Positions 45,201 through 49,018 of a stretch of 49,018 bases of DNA are shown here, one piece after another. A program made the position numbers and the translations under genes. Numbering within the stretch: the first letter of the stretch is position 1; every line of letters begins with the position of its first letter. Origin of the DNA: a virus. The notes beneath the pieces are model-generated. The model searched no databases. It saw nothing but the letters and a program-made list of their open reading frames with translations, and was not told the origin of the DNA. Location: positions 1 through 49,018 of IMG/VR virus record IMGVR_UViG_3300035070_003059; one strand, 5' to 3'.

Positions 45201-45532
45201 TGGTCGAGGATGTCCGCCCCGCTTACCGTTACCGTTGCGCCATCTGGTGACGTGGTAATATTGCGGCTGTCAATGATAATGCAGCAAACATCCATTGCCG
45301 CGCCGCTGGCCACGGCGTCGGTCTGGTAGATGTAAGCGACCTGCCCATCAGCGGCTTTAACGGCCGTGTGCAGGGTGTTATCACGGGCGCTGTAGGTAAA
45401 CGAACCAGAACCGACGCCGCTTAACACCTGCTTGCCCGTTGCCGAAAATATATTCGTGTGGGTGCTGCCGATGTTAGACAGGTCGGATAGGTTCTTAAGC
45501 TGGAGTGTTAGCGCGCCGTATCGTTGTGTCAT
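42230..45532 (-). CDS. Large tail tip / fibre protein
   Basis: An 1100-residue protein. The first about 430 residues are baseplate-hub-like (LTLQLKNLSDLSNIG; SRNITTSPDG; GADILDQLTYT). Middle 430-800: fibre-like Gly/Thr/Ser-rich repeats (ADRTLTINGL, ERALTAGDGIDLTDGG, TIASKVLAVGAGDG). Two similar modules near residues 750-960 contain TIYINETADANVTTGL and LYLNETVNGFMTIGL. The C-terminus is coiled coil (WQEYTERQRLAARVMDLERR). Host contact is likely. Confidence 0.75.
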   Translation of the reverse strand: MTQRYGALTLQLKNLSDLSNIGSTHTNIFSATGKQVLSGVGSGSFTYSARDNTLHTAVKAADGQVAYIYQTDAVASGAAMDVCCIIIDSRNITTSPDGATVTVSGADILDQLTYTNAGTGAIDNGSGGPSTTDIDDIMAFAAAGWSYTATGTGGSTRSSTGSYHATKGDNVLQLLVATAKRSGDIFRLSSYSPPAKTVAWRASADSSGVTLRMPSTPATYDGSTTDGIILSMTEETDVSERITGVRPFGAGVGDGRLDITGIDSGDTGGDPSGYSTTFASNVIVNTTLETALGYTKRIDVDFSDIGVEDGTNATQLTSAAVDLWREAINYLQERDGAKTFYRLRCIVAYDLRPGQTVAVNNTEYEGGTTGGSAVWTVNSSFTIHEVANSVGQDGIRYTDLQIANTVKKQATPERVMAEAVRKTQNTTRKTDISTSPGSVSTGRTINATQPVRIDGGGAADLSADRTLTINGLTTVGGANQVPGTNAAGTAWEYKTVTAGTGISVGHSAGAITITNSSPGSSLSGLAYVTIGNTASLSAERALTAGDGIDLTDGGANSTVTMAVDVTDFIDTSFGLTESTNNIRVNLAATSGLSFSTGALQLDDSVAGAGLTIASKVLAVGAGDGIDVAADSIAVDVTDILGNGLTETSNNITLGTPSTLTVSTSNGVTTSSHTHAITTSSAVSSATAVILATDSNGRVQVQGLGVGTAATGTGVLNVSSTIYINETADANVTTGLVINQGTADNGIITLKSSDVAHGMTDYVETDTYGYFGKSGDGGPNGDASGGLIIRGFRDADGLGMRAMVVAGYLGEAADTTTVLGSTGSQGVVQLTSAIKSGSGIAAVADSGNAVAFSNAGVTSWLQKGDGTVYQSGGLYLNETVNGFMTIGLTINQGADDGEIIALKSSDIDHGITDSTETDTFAVIKKLSATDGGATVRGYTEATRGIELLGIGTTGDTTKNSSASAYAEVSAVKKSGTGLAVAGANENIFAVRSGGVTKFIVDAEGDTHRDGSDNTYDTYHDAHLARAFDRAVSPGSVIDSDFDSWVQYGREDLVKAGILHESGFYNESRLLRLAIGAVWQEYTERQRLAARVMDLERRLLDA

Positions 45533-46048
45533 TTATTCCCAATTTGTTATTTGATCAAATGTATACTTCATGACCCCGCCCTTGCTCGCTGCTGTCGCTG
45601 TTCCTACCCCGCCAACTGAGGTTGGAATTTGCCGGGGGAATTTATGGAACGCCTCAAAACTAACACCAATCAATCTAGCGGTAGACGTATACTGTGAGCC
45701 ATAATTAGAGCCGACGGTTAATATGCCGCGTATCCCAACATTCGCGCTGGTATTGTCAAATGCGCTGCTAATTTCAACCTCTGCGCCACTTAAATCTATA
45801 CCGGGTTTTGGTATATATTTTTGCGTGATGACAGTAATCCCAGGCACTTGTGGCGATTGATATGTTTGGTACGGATCATATTTTACTTTGTTCGGCAACA
45901 TAATAGATGTTGCTGACTGTTCGTTTTTCGCTTCTATCGGGTCTGGCACTTTATTAAAAAATGTAGTCGAGCCGAAAAATATTACAGCAAAAGCAGGTGA
46001 ACTAACATCAAAACGAAACGGCATGAAATATCCAGAACTTTGCGCCAT
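45533..46048 (-). CDS. Tail protein of unknown type
   Basis: A 171-residue beta-rich protein (MAQSSGYFMPFRFDVSSPAF start). It sits between a small tail protein and the large fibre protein. No motif. Possibly part of the distal tail. Confidence 0.5.
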   Translation of the reverse strand: MAQSSGYFMPFRFDVSSPAFAVIFFGSTTFFNKVPDPIEAKNEQSATSIMLPNKVKYDPYQTYQSPQVPGITVITQKYIPKPGIDLSGAEVEISSAFDNTSANVGIRGILTVGSNYGSQYTSTARLIGVSFEAFHKFPRQIPTSVGGVGTATAASKGGVMKYTFDQITNWE

Positions 46049-46055
46049 GATTCAC

Positions 46056-46388
46056 CTATGTAGAAATAACGTACAAGGACACATTTGTTGCCGTTGACCA
46101 CGAACTAAGCGTAACCGTTCCGCTGTAAATAGATACAAGAAACGGGCCGATTATTTCACTCGTTCCATCGTCTATCGAATAGTCCCTGTCAGCTACGGCT
46201 AAATCGCTTTCAACAACTTGTGTTGTGATAGCTGTAAATGTCACGGCCCCGCCGCTGGCATTGCTAACAATTATCCTGGTTCGCTCGTTGTTAGTAAAAC
46301 TCACCCCGTCGCCAGTATTTACGCTTTGCGGAGTTAAAACCGTGCCCGTAACGGATGAACTTTGCACCGTTAATTCTGTTGCTGCCAT
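46056..46388 (-). CDS. Small beta tail protein
   Basis: A 110-residue Thr/Ser/Val-rich protein (MAATELTVQSSSVTGTVLTP start) that reads as a beta-sandwich module. It follows the tape measure gene. Structural role likely. Confidence 0.5.
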   Translation of the reverse strand: MAATELTVQSSSVTGTVLTPQSVNTGDGVSFTNNERTRIIVSNASGGAVTFTAITTQVVESDLAVADRDYSIDDGTSEIIGPFLVSIYSGTVTLSSWSTATNVSLYVIST

Positions 46389-46397
46389 AATATCCCC

Positions 46398-48935
46398 TTA
46401 TCCAAAGCCGGTGATCCCGGCCTCTCTAAGTGCTGCCATTGTGCCATTGCGGGCTTGTGCCATCGTGTCAGGACTGCTGCCCGTAAAGTTTTGCACAACG
46501 TTGACGCTGTTGCTGTTATTGTTTGTGGTTGATGCTCCGCCGCCGCCAACCGGCACGACATTAAACGCCTCGCCGCCGTGCAACGTGACAGGGTATGGCG
46601 CTCCTGTTGGTCCTGGTACAGTTTGCCATCCGTCGGTGCCACTGGCGAACGCTTGCGGAGTACCACCACCAACGCCGCCGCCAGTCGCTGGCCCATAATT
46701 GCCGCCCCCTGGCATGTTTGGCAGTGGGTCACTGGTGATGCTGATATGCGTAGCAATTTCCGAGGGTATCTCACCCATCACGCCGACAAGCTGATTGACC
46801 TCATCACGGCTGGTTGTGACACTGCCGGTCATGGTGTCCATGCTGACCGTCATGTTGTTAATGTCCGTAACGGCCTGCTGTGCAGCAGTCATATAATCGC
46901 CAAGGGTAATATCTCCCTGGGCGTAGGCTTCTGCCAGCGTGGTTAGGGTTTGTTCCAAAGCAATTTGCTTAATAATTGCCGCCGCCTGGGCTTCTGTTAG
47001 TTCACCCGTCGCAACTTTCAGCAGTGCCAGCGCCCCGGCGTTGGCTCCTGCGGAGTCCGCCGCCGCGTACATGGCATTGTAGAGAGCATCTTGATTGACA
47101 GTCAGACTGCCATTAACTGCCATCAGCTCGCCCGACACCGCCAATAACGGCTCCATGCTGGCCGACAGCTCCGCCATCAGCCCTTGTTGCTCTGCGATTT
47201 TTGCCGCCCGCGCTTCATCTGATAAATTTGCGCCCTTTACCCCAAGTTCGTAATCACGCAATGTGCCAGCGGCTTTGTTATACGCCTCCTGCAATCTAGC
47301 AAGGTCTGCGTTTTGGTCCGCCGTTCGCCCGCCTACCGACACCATGTGGTCGCCAATTTGCGACAGCTCTTCGTTAAAAATGCCAAGCGGGCCTTCTGTT
47401 TGCGACAACGTGGTGAAGGTATCACCCATTGTACGGGCAAGCTCGGCCTGTGCAGCGGCGGCTGCTTCTGCAGCGGCTTTTTGCTCTTCAAGCCCGGCAA
47501 AATATTTATCATTTGCCAAGTTCGCGGCAATCATGGATTGTTCTGCCGTGCCCGTGTGGTTGGCAAGCTGCAACTGTTTATCGGCCAAATCTTCGTTTGG
47601 CCCGCGCGCTTCTGCCGCCGCCGCGCTATAGGCTATGATGGCATCTGTTGCCATTCCAGCGGCGGCGGTGCTTGCTTTCCAGCTATTAAGCATCACCGTA
47701 TCGGCGGCGGCGGCTTCGCTGGCTGCGTCGGCGGCAACCTGTTGAGCGATTGCTAATTTATAGAATGACTCTTCGGTCATTCCCATTTGGGTTAAATACG
47801 CCTGGAACATCCGCCCTTGACGCGACCCACCAAACGCCTCTTCCATCCCGGCGCTGAACTCTTCAAAAGAGCCAGCCTGGTTGGCCATAGCGGAGGCCGT
47901 GTCACGAACGCCTTGTACAATCTCTTTTTCTGTACCGGTAATAGCTGCGCCAAGACCGCCCCAAATATCGCCAACTTCGGCAATCTTGCGCCCTTGTGCT
48001 ACCAGTTCATCAAAGCTCTTGGCGCTTTCGATGTTGCTATCAATGATTCCTTCAACCGCATCGCCATATTCGCCCGTCGCTTTGGCGGCAATGGATAGCC
48101 TGTCAACGGCTTTTGTTACTAGCCCCACCAGCTCACTCATTACAGGCAACAGCGCAGACCCGACCGTCACCTGCAAATCATTCATGGCGGCTTGCATGCC
48201 TTTTACCTGGTTGGCGTATGAATCGGCCGTGCGAATGGCATCGCCCTGGGCGTCGCTTGTGCCAGCCATGAGGAGATTGATACGCGCCTGCACCTTGGCG
48301 GCTTCCAATTGCGCCCCGGTCAGCTTGTCCCAGCCGTTAGCCGCCAATTCTGCCTTAAGCGTGTTTTCGTTAATCACCACGCCAAAAGCCAGCGCGTTTT
48401 CATGACTGCCGATTAGCGTACCTTGCAAACGCTGCAAAGCCTCATCCATCGACATATTGTTAAACGAGGATAGGTCTGTACCGAGCTTGACAAGCTGCGT
48501 GGATAGGTCTGCCGCCAAATCAGGCGCAATCCCCATCGGCTTTAGGGTGTCTTGCAGTGTGGCGGCAAACCCCATTAAATCGTACTGGCTACGGTTGGCG
48601 GCGTCGGCAAATGCGGTCAAGTCGCTGGTGACTTGCCCAGCCAGATCGCCAAATACGATATTGAATTTTGATTGCATCTCTTGGGCGTTTGATGCGGCTT
48701 CGATTGAGGCTTTACCAAATGCGAGGAGTTGTTGCCCGGCAGCCGCCAGGATGCCACCAGCCACTAATCCTTTGATGGCACCACTCATGCCAACACTGGC
48801 TTTACCGGCGGCGTCTAGCCCAGGCGCGGCGGATTTACCTGCTTTGCCGAGGTCGGTTAAATCGCCTTTTAGAGATTTTACCTCTCCGGCGTCTTTGACA
48901 TCTACGTCAATGACAATTTTCAAGTTCTCGGCCAT
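46398..48935 (-). CDS. Tail tape measure protein
   Basis: An 845-residue protein. It opens with a conserved tape-measure N-terminus (VDVDVKDAGEVKSLKGDLTD), contains a hydrophobic stretch (IKGLVAGGILAAAGQQLLAF), and then long Ala/Gln-rich coiled helices including the FADAANRSQYDLMGFAATLQ and MSMDEALQRLQGTLIGSHEN signature. It sets tail length and may help DNA entry. Size fits a tail of about 125 nm, using 1.5 angstrom per residue. Confidence 0.9.
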   Translation of the reverse strand: MAENLKIVIDVDVKDAGEVKSLKGDLTDLGKAGKSAAPGLDAAGKASVGMSGAIKGLVAGGILAAAGQQLLAFGKASIEAASNAQEMQSKFNIVFGDLAGQVTSDLTAFADAANRSQYDLMGFAATLQDTLKPMGIAPDLAADLSTQLVKLGTDLSSFNNMSMDEALQRLQGTLIGSHENALAFGVVINENTLKAELAANGWDKLTGAQLEAAKVQARINLLMAGTSDAQGDAIRTADSYANQVKGMQAAMNDLQVTVGSALLPVMSELVGLVTKAVDRLSIAAKATGEYGDAVEGIIDSNIESAKSFDELVAQGRKIAEVGDIWGGLGAAITGTEKEIVQGVRDTASAMANQAGSFEEFSAGMEEAFGGSRQGRMFQAYLTQMGMTEESFYKLAIAQQVAADAASEAAAADTVMLNSWKASTAAAGMATDAIIAYSAAAAEARGPNEDLADKQLQLANHTGTAEQSMIAANLANDKYFAGLEEQKAAAEAAAAAQAELARTMGDTFTTLSQTEGPLGIFNEELSQIGDHMVSVGGRTADQNADLARLQEAYNKAAGTLRDYELGVKGANLSDEARAAKIAEQQGLMAELSASMEPLLAVSGELMAVNGSLTVNQDALYNAMYAAADSAGANAGALALLKVATGELTEAQAAAIIKQIALEQTLTTLAEAYAQGDITLGDYMTAAQQAVTDINNMTVSMDTMTGSVTTSRDEVNQLVGVMGEIPSEIATHISITSDPLPNMPGGGNYGPATGGGVGGGTPQAFASGTDGWQTVPGPTGAPYPVTLHGGEAFNVVPVGGGGASTTNNNSNSVNVVQNFTGSSPDTMAQARNGTMAALREAGITGFG

Positions 48936-48941
48936 GCTATT

Positions 48942-49018
48942 TTACATCCATGCGCTGTAGCCAGCCTCTTTGCGCCATTTCCAGATTTGTGTCACGAGTT
49001 CCATGATGTGCCGGTTGG
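48942..49018 (-). CDS. Tail chaperone second frame, C-terminal part (enters from outside)
   Basis: The last about 25 codons of a gene before the tape measure, ending IWKWRKEAGYSAWM with stop at 48942. In this position siphophages encode the frameshifted gpGT part. The alternative frame, ending RMDVK at 48937, is also open, so the frame is not certain. Confidence 0.4.
   Translation of the reverse strand, partial: NRHIMELVTQIWKWRKEAGYSAWM

Larger units (their letters stand above)
1536..45367. repeat. Dispersed palindrome ACGGCCGT, about 40 copies
   Basis: I counted about 42 exact copies by eye (for example 1536, 10422, 20097 and 45360), roughly one per 1.2 kb, in genes and spacers of both strands and often flanked by A or T (AACGGCCGTT). 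Chance would give about one in 49 kb. A host-type over-represented palindrome, like HIP1 of cyanobacteria, or a methylase or recognition site, is implied. Confidence 0.85.

Overview
The window is almost entirely a tailed-phage (siphovirus-type) genome or prophage. It has a large and small terminase, a portal, a MuF-type head protein, a protease-capsid fusion, head-tail connectors, a tail tube protein, a tape measure protein, long tail and fibre proteins, a holin, a helicase, a primase, a RusA resolvase, two DNA methyltransferases and a CI-like repressor. No tRNA, rRNA, CRISPR array or integrase was seen. The host cannot be named from the sequence. A death-fold-like effector-associated domain (EAD) protein and a very abundant 8-bp palindrome (ACGGCCGT, about 40 copies by eye) make a multicellular or filamentous bacterium such as a Chloroflexota member a reasonable guess; this is inference only.

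Layout. The minus strand carries the core genome. From right to left: tape measure, tail and fibre genes (49.0-38.7 kb), a holin/coiled-coil/EAD cassette (38.4-37.2 kb), then, after the plus-strand accessory region, the repressor (30.8 kb), a long early operon of small zinc, coiled-coil and DNA-processing genes (30.2-24.7 kb), replication genes with a probable iteron origin (24.7-20.1 kb), small regulators (20.1-18.8 kb), a cluster of membrane proteins (18.7-15.5 kb), hypothetical genes, and from a promoter near 14.4 kb the packaging, head and connector genes down to the tail tube and a truncated tail chaperone at position 1. The plus strand carries an early operon opposite the repressor (30.9-34.2 kb) that includes a gp3/recombination-directionality-factor-like protein, and two accessory (moron) operons with their own strong promoters and terminators (34.4-35.0 and 35.9-37.1 kb). 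The two window ends fall in the same tail-chaperone locus, so the map looks circularly permuted.

Most striking system. The MuF head protein (8446-10407, minus) contains a 348-residue intein inserted exactly at the conserved NCRC motif. A 306-residue protein with two helix-turn-helix segments and a Vsr/DUF559-like PD-(D/E)XK nuclease core is encoded on the opposite strand (8635-9555), wholly inside the intein DNA, in the exactly aligned codon register, with its own near-consensus promoter and Shine-Dalgarno site. It looks like a homing endonuclease written antisense to the intein it would mobilise.

Two other nuclease genes, an HNH protein (22798-23046) and an HTH plus PD-(D/E)XK protein (25334-26026), share a control layout: a private promoter (-10 TATACT), a leader with interleaved inverted repeats able to form a pseudoknot, and a U-tract just before the gene. 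A further unusual item is the EAD protein (37266-37592). It is preceded by an A9 tract at which a -1 slip would fuse it to an upstream coiled-coil protein.
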